From Saccharum officinarum (taxonomy: Eukaryota; Streptophyta; Magnoliopsida; Poales; Poaceae), in NCBI GenBank assembly GCA_020631735.1, contig CM036199.1:19695553-19759552 (forward strand): a stretch of 64,000 nucleotides of DNA, in the 5' to 3' direction. Position 1 is the first letter of the stretch, and each line of letters starts with the position of its first letter. The position numbers and the translations under genes were made by a program. The notes below the pieces were generated by a model. The model saw nothing but the letters and a program-made list of their open reading frames with translations, made no database searches and was not told the origin of the DNA. Positions 10,601 through 22,007 of the stretch are shown here, one piece after another.

Positions 10601-12530
10601 ATGACCTCCACCACCACCATCGCGCAACAGCTGCCCGAGATCGCCATACTGATTCAACATGTCAAGGATAGCGAGGATAAGCTGGCATGCATCCATGGCA
10701 ACACCATCACCGACAAGGACATCAAGCACGCTCACCCCTATGGTGCAGCCATCACCGTAGTCCAAACCAGATTGGATCTGGACACTGCCATCGACAACCT
10801 TGTTGTGGACAAACAACAAGTCATGATCGCCGCCAACAATTCCTTCGTCAACACCACGATGGAGGAATCCCTCCCTGAGATTGCCAAGGAGGCATCGCAT
10901 AACTCGTTTGCGGCACCACTAGCACTGCAACTGTCCTTGCTATTGTGCCCAGATCTGATCATCGACAACAAGGATGCTCCAATCACCAACATTGGGGCAA
11001 CCATAACCGCCAACAGCAACAGCAACCATCTACTGCCCGACACCACAAAACCTTCGCTGCCTGCTACACCTCGCAGCAACGACGCAGCCAAGAACGTCAT
11101 CGTCGACCATCTCCATAGCAACATCACCATCAAGATAGGGGCCATCGAGGCTCGCCACGACGATGAGCGCCCAGGCTCCAACCTGGATGAACACCTCGAT
11201 GCCACCAACAACCTCAACGCGGAGACCAAGCACGTGCTGATCTCCACTGACACATCCCTCCCCAACAGCAACAGGGAGGATCACCACCCCTTAGGCACCC
11301 CAGAGATCGTCATAAAATGCCTCCACATGCCGGATCAGCGCACGGCCTCTCCAACGGCTGCCCAACCAGTCTAGGACGCCCACCAACCTTGACAGCCGAC
11401 CTTATGGCCGTCGGCGCAAAAGGCGTCCCAATCTACCCCACCACAGACGTTGTTCCCTACGGTACCACCGACGCCGCCCATCTGGCCACCGGTGTGCTAG
11501 CACCCTCTTCTACACCACCAAACCAGATGCACCACGTACCTGAAAACCAACAAACTCGGTATGCAATTTTTCATCTAACAAGCACAGCGCACCTCTGGCT
11601 CATCTGTTCAACTAAGGATGCGCCAATAGTTGAGCAGACGCTTTACAACCGATGCATCCTCGGTGACTCCGGCCCTGCACGGCCGGGCACACCAGCACCA
11701 CGAACAACTACGCCGACAACTTCATGAAGTACATGCTATAGATCAGCATGGCCAGCGAGTTTCGTCAGATCCACCTCTTCATCACCGGCTCTAGAGATCC
11801 ACTTCGGGCGGCGGATGCACAGCACCGTCCATGGAAGCAGGATGTGGATGCCCCATCGGTCGAGATGACACTCACCTTGGCACCACTTCAGGCAACGACC
11901 CCAACACACCACGACACCTTCGCAAAGGCGCTCCTCCCACGAGTCGTCTACCACACTAGAGCAGCCACGGAACCCGACGACATCAATAACCCAATCATCC
12001 TCAACGTCTCCGTCCTCCTCACCGGCTCTACGTTTGACGTCGACACTCACCTCCTCGACATCGGCAACAACACTGACATCATCGTCGGCACACTATGGCT
12101 GACTAGCCATGACCGCATAACACGGGACCTCACCAACATAGAGCTACAGTGCGTCCACAACGGGCGGCTGCTCTCCTTCATCGCCACTCCGCACCGACTT
12201 GCACCGACGACAATACTCGCACTGATGACTCCTCCACCGAGCGAACGCGCTACACGGGCTACGACGCTGCCTCCACCATGCAACATCTTGAGTCCTGCGA
12301 GCCGAGACCACCACACCAACACCCTCAACCCCACTGACACCAGTGACAAGATCTCCAAACATCTACGCCAAGCTACTCTACAGCAATAGGAGCTCCGCAC
12401 CATCGCCATGGCCATAGCGGATGGCATGGTCGCCTAGGCTTGGTCACTTGACCAAGGCCTCCTACTCTTCGATGGCCACCTCTACCTTCCGGTGGCATCC
12501 TCGCTCCTGTCTAACCTTTTGTAGGTCCTA
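10601..12530 (+). pseudogene. gag/pol remnants inside the deleted gypsy element
   Basis: A 257-codon ORF (10601-11374) is Asn/Thr/His-rich and matches no domain I recognise. It may be a variable gag N terminus. Around 11545-11690, in the frame of the ORF at 11317-11727, the string FHLTSTAHLW resembles the start of a gypsy gag core (FHL...A.LW). The ORF at 11748-12389 opens with a gag-like end (FITGSRDPLR). It later carries DIIVGTLWLTS and ITRDL, like the end of a gypsy protease. Near 12440-12500 the frame reads WSLDQGLLLFDGHLYLP, typical of the segment just before the integrase zinc finger. RT and RNase H are missing between these, which indicates one large deletion. These assignments are by motif only. 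Confidence 0.6.
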
Positions 12531-13148
12531 AGCTGGGGTGTATCGGCCAACATGGAGCTCTTGGCCCTTGGCGCCCACCAGCCACCGACATATGGGCAAC
12601 ACATGGAGTCATATGGCTGCAGCGGCCTCCCAGCATAGACGCAACAGTGGTCTTCCTCAAATTGAACAACGACACCAACAACGTTCACACGTACATACTA
12701 CATGGAGACACCAGTGGTCTTCATTGGGCACCGCGACTAAGGGATGCACCAATAGGACGGGTGGAACATGCCGCAGCGCCACTTTCCCTCGTGGCGACAC
12801 CGACACTCTTCATCTCTTTGACAACACCACCTACTCCACACGTCAACAGCAAGAACGGAGCACCCCTTGACCTCGGCACCACCATAAATGCTTTGTAAGC
12901 CATCTTCGACCTCGACGCCGATGATGATCACACAACTGAGCAGGTCATCAACACCCAATTGGGTAATACGGAGGGTGATTTGGCTCCACATCTTCCTGCA
13001 GCACCGCCAACACTCTACAACTACTTCATCTTCGACTACATCGGCAACCTCAAGCCATCTTGCTAGGAGGAGCGTTTACCCCCGACGGCGTCAATGACTA
13101 AGTCCTATTTCGGCACGAGGACGTGCCGAGCGGAGAAGGGGGGAGTAC

Positions 13149-13700
13149 TGTCACACGTCCAATACGGGCTGCACTCTTTGGCGGAGACAACGAGCCAACC
13201 AGGGCCCAAGAGGGGGCGCCACCGCTGTAGCCGCCGTGTCAACTGGGCCTCACGGCCTACCCTAGGCTGGGCGCGCGCCCAATGAAGGAGGCGCCACGGC
13301 CACCGCCGCCAGTTCCACCATCGTCATCGTCAATTATCATATCGAGTCCTAGTTGAGTTTGGAAAGAGTTGGTTAAGTTAGGAGAGTTAAAATTGCTATA
13401 TAGAAAGGAGAATCCAAATCCTATAAGGATCTCCTGAGTTACCTAAGAATCAAGTCTCGCTGGGACTATAAATACTAGTGACATGTAATCGTTACGATCA
13501 AGAATAGAATAGCTGAAAGGCCTTTATTCTCTCCTCTCTCTCTCTTTCCTTCTTCTTCCCCACGCGATGCCCTCCTCTCTTCTCCTCCCAGCGTTGCCGC
13601 CCTTGCCCAAACCCTAGCCGCCGCGCCATAGCACACCGCCACCACCTCCTCCACCATAGACGCCGGCCCCTAGGGTACCCCCTACGACAAGCCTGTTACA
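13149..13700 (+). repeat. 3' LTR of the deleted gypsy element
   Basis: A 552 bp partner of the LTR at 10010, with the same ends and the same TATA context near 13463-13478. It is preceded by the polypurine tract at 13133-13145. Confidence 0.88.
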
Positions 13701-14001
13701 TAAAGTTTTTTTTTCAAATTACACAGGTAATGACTAATAAATTAGAACGGATGTATTATCATGGCTGGCGATATGCACTGTGGCTGCAGTCAGATTCACA
13801 ACAATACTAATCGAATTGCGTCATTAGTCTCAAAACACTATTGTAAAAGAAAATTAGAAGACAAATAAAGGTGAGTATTTTTGGATGCCGCCTCTATAAA
13901 TGGCTAAGCAGGCCTAGGCAAACATCTATCTCTGTTAATTATTTATACAGCCAGTTGCCTTACCATGATGTTTTTTTGGAAAATTTAGTCGTGGCCCGTG
14001 G
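13701..14001. other. Unassigned spacer
   Basis: AT-rich sequence between two mobile elements. No gene, RNA or named repeat is visible. Confidence 0.4.
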
Positions 14002-15351
14002 GACATCGAACAAACATGTTATTTGCTGATGGACACCGTCAACTCGGAAATATGCCCAGTACCATTATGAAATCGTGTTTTTTTTTACCACCGGACACTG
14101 TGGCCATTAAAATATTAATTTTCACAGTTTAGGAGTGAGAAAGGGTAGTGAAAAGACCATATTGCCCCTGTGGTCATCTTCCTCCTCGCGACTCCAACTG
14201 GTGAGGTCTGTCCATGTCTTCCCTGTCGCCGACAGGCAGGATTCGCTCTAGCAAACTCCAGCACTGCCTAGTCCGCCGAGTCAGATGCCACCCCATCTGG
14301 GTCTCTCCGCCGTCGTGTCATCCACCAGCCGCACCTGTGCCTCCGCCGCCCCAGCAGCGCCGTCCGAGGTGGGCCTTGTGCAGCTCTCCGTCGCCATCAC
14401 AGCCTGGATGGAGTACACAGGAGATGGCATTCCAAACATGGAGGCTTGGTATCAAGTAGCGAGGACACCTTCTGATGCTCTCTCGGTGCCAAGGGTGGAG
14501 AGGATACGAGGGAGATGGCTAGAATCAAGAGATCGGGAGTTCAGGTGAAGCTTCGACCATAGCGATGATGCCGGCGATGCGGCCATATGGAGCAGTGTGG
14601 AGGAGGAAGAGCGGTGGTGCGGGAGCGGCGTGCGTGCACGGTGCTCGGGGTGGCTTTTACAGAGGAGGAGGCGAGGGGAAGAGATAGGCAGAGAGCTCGG
14701 GTGGAGCCACTAATGGCAGCCGGCGATTGACGAGATAGAAGAACGGAAACAATTGATTGATGTAGGGGAAATGGAAAGGAGTAAAGGAGCGTGATGATAT
14801 TGTCTAATTGCTGCGAGATTAAAAGAGCAGGCATTAATGGATTTCAATTTCTCCATTAATGGAGGGAGGAGAGAGATGAGGCTGTCGGACGGAGGTGGAA
14901 GAAGGCCGCAGGGGCAATATTGTCTATTTACCACCTTTTTCTCTCCTAAATTGTGAAAATAAATATTTTAATGGTTACAATGTCTAGCAGCAAAAAAACA
15001 CACGCCTTGTTTAGATGCCCGAGTCGGGGTGGCCAACTTTGCACAGTGCCACCCCCGAACACTGTAGCATTTTGTTTTTTAGTGTAAAAAATTATTCAAA
15101 AATTAATTAATTAGACTCAAAATGTTCGTCTCGTAAAGTACAATAAAACTGTGCAATTAGTTTATAATTTCATCTATATTTAGTACTCCATACATTTGCC
15201 GGCATTTTAATGTGATGAGGAATCTCCTTTTTGCATAGTGGAATTTGGGGTGAATTTGGGAGAACTAAACAAGGCCACAATTTCATAATGGTACCGGGCA
15301 TATTTCCGAGTTGGCGGTGTCCATCAGCAAATAACACGTTTGTCCAATGTC
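14002..15351. mobile_element. Inverted-repeat DNA transposon (Mutator-like or fold-back type)
   Basis: The first 180 bp (from GACATCGAACAAACATG at 14002) and the last part (ending at 15351), read in reverse, match closely. Shared landmarks are 'tgttatttgctgatgg', 'aaatatgcccagtacc' and 'atattgcccctg'. The right arm is longer only because a 274 bp MITE sits in it at 15003-15276. The middle (about 14185-14890) is GC-rich with short overlapping ORFs on both strands, possibly captured gene pieces, but none is recognisable. I found no convincing target-site duplication, so the superfamily is uncertain. Confidence 0.7.
15003..15276. mobile_element. MITE with CCTTGTTTAG termini, nested in the right arm of the inverted-repeat element
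   Basis: The ends are (c/g)gccttgtttag and ctaaacaaggcc, 274 bp apart. The opposite arm of the host element (14060-14090) lacks it and so shows the empty site, which proves insertion after the host element formed. A 3-bp direct repeat aca borders it, suggesting a PIF/Harbinger-like mechanism, but the repeat is too short to be decisive. Confidence 0.75.
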
Positions 15352-15359
15352 GGTATTTA

Positions 15360-15960
15360 AAAGTAGTTGTCTAAAATCATAAAACTTTTTCATATGAATC
15401 TGGATGGAGATGAACTTTATACCAAAATTATACTGCATGATCTACAACTTTTATTTGACAAATTTGATTTGAAGTCATTTAGAGTTACAAATGTACGTTT
15501 TCTGTTCTCATATTTTTAAATTTAAAATTTAGAATTTTCAAATGATTTTATATGTTGACATGGTCATGGTCTATACCAAAGTTGTATTTATCAATGTGAT
15601 CTACAATTTTTTAGTTGCCAATTTAATAATTTGAAGTCATTTAGAGTGCCAAATATGTGTTTTAGGTTCTTAGATTTTTGAAATTCAAATTTTAGAATTT
15701 TCAAATGACCTTGGACGTTGACATTGTCTATAACTTTATAATTGACAAGTTTTTTTTTTCATTTGAGGTCATTTAGAGTATCCCATATTTGATTTAAGCT
15801 ATCAGGATTTTTAAAATTTCAAACAATCTCAGATGGGGACACGACATATGGCAAAGTACATTGTAGTGCTTGACAAAATCTAAGACTTTTGTACTTAAAA
15901 CTTTTTTAAATCGTTCGGATGTCAAAATATGCAATACAAGATTAATAAATGTTAACGCAA
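15360..15960. repeat. Degenerate repeats with 'gaagtcatttagagt' core
   Basis: Three diverged copies of a unit containing 'tttgaagtcatttagagt' (near 15470, 15630 and 15760) and 'atctacaa(c/t)tttt' are visible. Such repeats are common inside grass transposons. I cannot assign a family. No coding potential. Confidence 0.5.
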
Positions 15961-16189
15961 AGGAATATCACATTATACTCAATCACAAAATGAGTTTCTA
16001 GTGGTGGTTAAAAGGGATTGTTACACAAGGCAAGAGGGTCACACGTAACATGTTTGTATCCTATAAGCTAGGGGTGTTTGTCATGAGATTTGTTGTTTAA
16101 AAAAATGTCTAGAAATGGTTCATTAATAAAAAAAACTTGTACTCCTACTTGAAAGAGATGAAGGAGGAGTCCCTTTACTATATTGTTCT

Positions 16190-16890
16190 AGCCGATGATT
16201 GGTGAACGACCAAGTGGCACCACAGGACAGCGTAGCACGTTCACCAACCAAACCCTTCCATTCATTCATGTCGACCGCGGCGCCTAACCAAAGCGTACTT
16301 TCATTTACAATCTTCACTTGGGCGCACGCACCAGGTGGGCATGCATGCATCACATGGCGCAACAGTCACCCAACACCATTTGCACGCACGGCACCGGCAC
16401 GGGCTAGTAGTAGTAGTAGGTCGTCGAGCGAGCGAGCCAAGATCGTCGGCACGCGCGGGCGGGGAATCCCGATCCACGCAAGCGGCATGTGCGCCGGGAG
16501 CCTGCGTGTCACTGCACGGCGGGAGCGGGCCGGACGGAGATGCTTTTGGCCCGGCTCGAAGAAAATAGTGGCGGGTTCCGAGGCATCACGACAAGAGAGC
16601 GCCCCTGATTAACAATGTCGTGCACGCGTACGTACGTGCACCAGTCTGCCCAGGAGTCAGGACGGATGATGGGCTCTAGCTACTGCATGTCACATGCAGA
16701 GCCGCTGAGCGTGTTAGAAGAAGCCAATAGAACTGTTCAGACCACGGACGGGCCATTGGACAGTACTGGATATATGATGATATGCTGATCAGTTTGGTGT
16801 CTATTTTCTCTATCTAGAGGATCCATACCGGTTAGCTATAGCTAACTGCATCATTGGGACTTGTCACCAAGTTCACCATCGATCTCTCAA
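16190..16890. repeat. Left copy of a diverged direct repeat flanking the ubiquitin-like gene
   Basis: It shares ordered blocks with 20935-21450: 'cattcatgtcga', 'ggctcgaagaaaa', a 'ttccgagg' block, 'gaagccaat', 'gttcaga' and 'ttattttct...ggatcca'. The order and spacing are kept although single bases are diverged, so this looks like an old segmental duplication and not a mobile element. The short ORFs here are not conserved between the copies and are not called. Confidence 0.6.
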
Positions 16891-17520
16891 GAGTTTGAGG
16901 GGAGCCAGAGCCTAGAGGGGCATCATCTGTTTCGGTTTTGCACTTTGCACACTAGACTACTAGACCATTTGGGAGATATTGGGTGGGAGGTTATCTAGAC
17001 ACTATGCTCGTAAAAGATAACTTAATATTTATTTTAGATAGATGAGCTGTGCCTCAGATAGTTAGCTGTGCTAATGATGAGCAAATGCATTATATCTATC
17101 GCTTTCGCCTGTGCCGTAGCTATATGATGTTCAATTATAAGTTGTTGACCTTCAAATTAACAACAAATTCGTCTTTATGCTTTCAGTTCGAAGCCAGCCA
17201 GCCGGCCTACTACGAACACCTACTGAATTATTACACGTACTGCTTGTCTCACAAAGATCATCACAACTGTGCGCATGCATGGCCCAAAAGTTAACTTAAA
17301 ATTTATTTTAGTTAGATGTCTTGGACTTAGACCTGAGTCCAAACCCCTAAGGAAAAAAACATGCATGTCAAGGTAGCTAGCCCCACATGTTGCCTTAACC
17401 ACCGCTAAAGCTCCCTAAAGCCTGAACCATAACAATAAACTACTGCTGATAAACCTCATCACGGGTTTGTTTAATATTGTACTAGTGTAATAGGCTAGTA
17501 CTATATATAACTTCTTATTT
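16891..17520. other. Unassigned intergenic sequence
   Basis: AT-rich, no credible ORF, RNA or named repeat seen. Confidence 0.4.
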
Positions 17521-17781
17521 CTCCCTCTAGTTCGCAAATACTTGACATTTTGGACAAGAAAGTTTAATTTGGGGCAAACTTTTAAAACTTTGATTACAAA
17601 TAACTTTCAAACTAGTATTTTATAAACCTGAAGATTGTATGTATATAGTTGTCATGCTAAACACTTTCATGAGACATGAATTTATTTGGATAGATTTTTG
17701 TCTCTAATAGAAAATATTGGTCAAAACTATGGTTTGAGGACTATCGTTGTCCAAACCAGAGTATTTGCAAACTGGTGGGAG
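17521..17781. mobile_element. Stowaway-like MITE
   Basis: The left end ctccctctagttcgcaaata and the right end (reverse complement ctcccaccagtttgcaaata) form terminal inverted repeats over 261 bp. The right side is followed by ta, the left preceded by tt, so the TA duplication is decayed on one side. Termini starting CTCCCTC are diagnostic of grass Stowaway (Tc1/mariner-derived) elements. Confidence 0.7.
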
Positions 17782-18234
17782 TAGATTCTAGCTATAGCGC
17801 CTACAGGTAGGAAGCGCACGTACGAGCTCTGAACAATCATCACGCCATTATCTTTTTTTTTAGTTCCCTGTTCAATATGCAAGGCGCAACCATGCAAACG
17901 TGTGCTTGTTCTATCAGTGGCGAGCAGCAGGGGCAAGGCGCGGAACACCAGCCGGAAAACTTGCGCCTTGCGCCCAACCGCCGGCCATTAGAATAACCCC
18001 GGTAGGTTCGCGGCCTAACCCGACCGCCCTAATCATCGTGCTCTTGCATGCCATGCATTGCGGGCGGCCCCATGCCAACTCCCAACTCCCATGTGCTCGT
18101 CGCGTTGCGCACGCATGCAGAGCAATATTCCATCCAGCTGCTTCACCCTCTTTACCCAGCAGCAAGGCCCAAATGTGAAATGCCAAGCACATCTGACATC
18201 TCCTAAGCATGAAGAACAATGTGAGAGCAAGGCT

Positions 18235-18415
18235 AATCAGCCGGCTTGCTGGCTATAGGTTTTTTTTTAGCCTTTTCTCAGCCCACCCATATAGTAGTTA
18301 ACTCTTCATTATTAACATATGACCCACTTATCCCTCTCACAAGTTTCTTGGTTCTTGTCTTATCTCTCTTCCACGTCAGCATTTAGCCAACTTACAGCCG
18401 GTTATTATAAATCGC
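18235..18415. mobile_element. Probable MITE fragment ('agccggcttgctggctat' type)
   Basis: The segment starts 'gctaatcagccggcttgctggctat' and ends 'gccaacttacagccggttatt', a partial inverted repeat around ccggct. It looks like a common grass MITE, but the right terminus is not complete. I cannot give a duplication. Confidence 0.4.
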
Positions 18416-18795
18416 ACGATGAATCACCGGTGATCTAAAGACGAGCCATGCATCTCTGTCTGAACTGGGCTAAAGCTGCTGTTCCGCGAGCATGCTGCAT
18501 GCATTTCTGTCAGTAAAAGTGCCTGATTCGTTAAGATTCACATTGACGCATTCGTTTTTTTAGCTTGAATTTGTCTGCATACTGATACTGCTACGTACGA
18601 GGGCGGCCCACCTGTCGGACCTGTGCAAATCGGACCCAAGTTGTTTGCGCCTTTGTGAGCTAGCCGCTTTGGACTTCGGCACTTTGCGAGGATCGCGCCC
18701 TCTTTCTTTTAAACAAACGCACGCTTGTAAAGCTTGTCCTTTGCAGGCCAAGGCCGACCCCGTCCTTCTTCTACTTCTCCCTCCCCGGCTCCCCC

Positions 18796-18802
18796 TATAT
18801 AT
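18796..18802 (+). promoter_or_regulatory. TATA box of the ubiquitin-like gene
   Basis: ctatatatg in a GC-rich context lies about 155 bp upstream of the ATG at 18954. It is followed by a CT-rich stretch (18810-18875), typical of grass 5' leaders. Transcription would start near 18830. Confidence 0.6.
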
Positions 18803-18953
18803 GCAAAGCGAACTCTTCTCTGCACTCCACACCACACGCACTGCTGCTCTCTCTGCTCTGCACTCCATTGCTGCAACTGCTGCAAGAGCTAGCTAGCTAG
18901 GTTGCTAGCTGAGCAGCAGCACCGTGCTACCGTGAGCTCGATCAGTTCCGAAG

Positions 18954-20166
18954 ATGATCAAGCTGAGGTACCCCAAGAAGCTGTTCAGGAGGAGCTCCTC
19001 CAAGGGCAGCACTACCAGCAGCAGCGGCGGCAGCGACGGCGATGCCGGCAGCGTCCGCGGCGGGGAGATCGAGTGGGAGGTTCGGCCGGGCGGCATGCTG
19101 GTGCAGAAGAGGGACGGCAGGGCGGACGTGGAGGTCATCACCGTCAGGGTCGCCACCGGCTTCTCCTGGCACGACGTCTCCGTTGTGGCTACCTGCACTT
19201 TTGGTGAGTACTCGTGCTCTGCATCTTTGCTGTTATTGTATTCATTTGCTCGCCAAATCTCATATTTGTCCAAAGGAATTGAAAGCCGCCATCTTTTCGT
19301 ACATCGTTAAAGTTTTGTATCGGCATTGCTATAATTGTGTGTCGATCGAGTTCACTTGAAGAGGCCGTGCCTCCATTGTTCAGTTGTAGTTTGGTCCCTG
19401 ATGGTGATGGATACTGAATACTGAAAGTAAGAAACAGCTCTGACAAGAACTAAACAGGTCAATACTAAAAATTTACACGTTTTGTTTACACAGCCAGATC
19501 CACGCACTGGATCGGCATTGTTGACCCTTTCTGAGTTCCTTCCTCACTCCACGAGCGGGGTCACCTACTTCAGGAATAAAACGAGTAAAATGACTGACGA
19601 GTGTGTCACCCTCAACAACTCCACAAGTATGGCACTATATCACTGGGTTATTTATGCAGGAGTAATAGAAAACACAAACATGGCATGTCTGCAATCTGCA
19701 CAATGATCAATGTCTGCATAGCTACCTGCAAGTGCACGATGACGATCCTGAACGGAACCTTCCTATCCTTTGTCAGTTTGCCACCTAGTAGCATGAGATG
19801 AGCTGTCACAATTGTTTTTGCTTTTTAAAATAAATATAAGAAATATTTGTCGTTACATACTCCAGAAATGAATCAAATATACTAGCATGCAACAACCTAA
19901 TAACGCGTGTCCGTGCAAATAAAATGATGATTGCAGGTGAGCTGAAGGTGGTGCTGTCCATGGTGACAGGGCTGGAGCCTCGGGAGCAGAGGCTGTTGTT
20001 CAGGGGCAAGGAGAGGGAGGACAGCGACCACCTCCACATGATCGGGGTGAGGGACATGGACAAAGTGCTGCTCCTCGAGGACCCTGCCCTCAAGGACATG
20101 AAGCTCCGGGCTGGGCTCGTGGCCCAGGCCGTGCAGAGCCCGTATCAGACTTTTATCAAGGTGTAG
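18954..20166 (+). CDS. Ubiquitin-like domain protein, BAG-family N-terminal type (2 exons)
   Basis: Exon 1 is 18954-19203 and exon 2 is 19937-20166. The intron is GT-AG (gtgagt...ttgcag), 733 bp, with the phase restored at a Gly codon. The product is 159 residues. Residues 1-35 are basic and Ser/Gly-rich. EWEVRPGGMLVQKRDG (about 39-54) is the conserved block that precedes the ubiquitin-like domain in plant BAG1-4 co-chaperones. The ubiquitin-like fold follows, about 60-135, with LEPREQRLLFRGKERED in its middle. In BAG proteins an Hsp70-binding BAG domain comes next. Here the chain ends about 25 residues after LEDPALKDMKLRA, so Hsp70 binding through BAG is not expected. Short ubiquitin-like relatives of this kind exist in other plants, so the shortness need not be damage. 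The role is unknown, perhaps proteasome or partner binding. A decayed copy of exon 2 lies at 31979-32189. Confidence 0.85.
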
Positions 20167-20930
20167 GCTGGCTCGGCTCGGCCCGCCTCCGCCCTAACTG
20201 ATAGAGTAAACCAGTATCATTCGGCTGCTGTGCTCTTGGTTGGTGATTGTCTGCTGCTAATCAGTGCTGAGTACCACTCCATGTATGGGCAAAGAAAACG
20301 GGCCCCTTTCATGTGAGAGTTGAGTACCACTGCTTGTTAGTTGTGTGTTTTCTCATTTGTAGGTAGAAATGCACTTGTAACTGCTGAGTGTGGCTGTCAT
20401 CCTATATGCATGCTAAGTTTTTGGTGTCAAGAAAATGCAAACTAGATGACGCAGGCCTACTGGCCTAGCAAGTTCCACACATAGTTTCGACTTGGAATGG
20501 CCTGCAAACCTCCAACTGATGATTTGGAGACAGACATTCTTCCGTTTTGGGTGATGCCTCTTATTACAACGTCACCTTCTGCTCCTGGGTTGTACAGTTT
20601 CGTCGGCGATAAAAAGTTTGATTTCCCTGTATCCTCTGAGACACTGACGGATTGGGTTTCAGATGCTTGCTTCTCAAAATTTAAGGCGCCATTTCCTACC
20701 ATACGAGTACCAGTCCACGAAATTGGGTGTCAGGCTATATGCTGACGACAAGAAGCTGCCAAATTTACATTTTCCACGGAACTGACATCTCTGAATTTGC
20801 TGAACAACAGTCTAACAGACACTCAACTGATATCTCTGTAGATCAAAGGGCAGCATAAACAGAGCACTGTTGTCCTGGTGGCATCTTATAGGAGTATAAT
20901 ACTGTATGTATGCATATACTCCTACACCGT
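20167..20930. other. 3' flank of the ubiquitin-like gene; unassigned ORF-like stretch
   Basis: The first 290 bp share blocks with the flank of the decayed copy at 32200-32600 (for example 'catgctaagttt'), so they belong to the duplicated unit. Positions 20457-20745 hold overlapping open frames of about 80 codons on both strands, with no recognisable domain. I do not call a gene there. Confidence 0.5.
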
Positions 20931-20934
20931 ACTA

Positions 20935-21450
20935 CCAAAGCTTCCCCTCTCATTCATGTCGATCGCTGCAGCTGCACCTACATAAAACTGTTCTGCTAGC
21001 CTGGCACTAGTAACATTAATGTGGCGTGGCGTGACAGTCTGAACGCCATTTTCATGCATGGGATTCCGAGGGGTAATGACAAACTTTGAAACAAGGGCAT
21101 GTGGGTCTCCACCCTCGCGTGCCACGGCGAAAGATCACAGATGAAGAATGCTTTGGCTCGAAGAAAAACGGGGATTCCGAGGGGTAATGACAAACTTTGA
21201 AACAAGGGCATCCTTGTCAACTACGGAGTAGTATGTCCTGCACACGTTCAGCAATCAGTCTGTAGTAGTAACCACTGGTGAACTTCTTGGAAGCCAATCG
21301 CAGTTCAGACGCTGGACAATTGGACGCCTTTTGTTAATGATGATCAGACGCCTTGTGTTGATGATGATCAGTTAGTTGTTTATTTTCTATGGAGGATCCA
21401 GGTCTGCTTGCTAGCTAGTGGTACATTTGGGATATCTCACCAGGTTGATC
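20935..21450. repeat. Right copy of the diverged direct repeat; contains a 39-bp exact duplication
   Basis: Partner of 16190-16890. Inside it a 39-bp segment starting ggattccgaggggtaatgac (near 21061) is repeated about 112 bp later (near 21173), which points to a recent local duplication. In the first version of this flank only a single 'ttccgagg' block is present. Confidence 0.6.
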
Positions 21451-22007
21451 AACTCATGAGTATCAATTATTTTCTTAAAAAAGATCAGAAAATGTCTACT
21501 TAACCCCATGCACATGTTCGCTTATGCTGAAATTTGGCTTATGTTGATACTTATACTGATTTGTTGTGAGAGGAAAACACTGTTCGTTGGCTGAAAAGTA
21601 GTTCAATTAGCGGTTGTCTACTTCACTCCATCATCTATAATATCAGGTATTATACACCCTTAAAGTATTAAAAATCATTTAAATAATTCTCTGAGGCGGT
21701 TTTACTAACATGTCATATTACATTGGTATTGACATTACGGTGAGTCAGCAAATAGTAGAAAAAAGTATACATAAGTTGTATCATATCAAGGTTTAACTAC
21801 ACAACCCCTCAATCATAAGACTCATATTGTAGCTCTTAAAATATCTAATGATATTCAAATGACCCCGGGATGGTTTTGCAGGGCTATTTTGATATCGTAT
21901 CCTGCTACATTGACCTAAATAATCATGTTTTATTGGGCACTAGACAAAAAAGCCCTGTGGTTCTAGACCAAAAAGTCCCCACCCATATGACCGTCCCATT
22001 GGGCAAG
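21451..22007. other. Unassigned intergenic sequence
   Basis: AT-rich; no gene or named repeat visible. Confidence 0.4.

Larger units (their letters stand above)
10010..13700 (+). mobile_element. Degenerate, internally deleted Ty3/gypsy element with both LTRs
   Basis: Two LTRs of about 553 bp (10010-10562 and 13149-13700) start TGTCACACGTCC and end GCCTGTTACA. They bracket 2.6 kb of internal sequence. Flanks are taaac (10005-10009) and taaag (13701-13705), a 5-bp target duplication with one mismatch. The purine tract gagaaggggggag (13133-13145) just before the 3' LTR gives plus orientation. The interior keeps scraps of gag (about 11545-11840), of the end of a protease (about 12000-12190) and of the region before the integrase zinc finger (about 12390-12520). 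RT and RNase H are absent. Stops and frame changes interrupt everything. The LTRs differ at many sites, roughly 8-10% by eye, so the insertion is old. Only the LTRs and replication signals could have been functional recently, which makes this at best a non-autonomous passenger. Confidence 0.85.

Noticed and set aside
20457..20745. Overlapping open frames of about 80 codons on both strands near the ubiquitin-like gene
   Set aside because: No domain, no splice or promoter signal, and no matching sequence in the duplicated flank. Kept only as a note.
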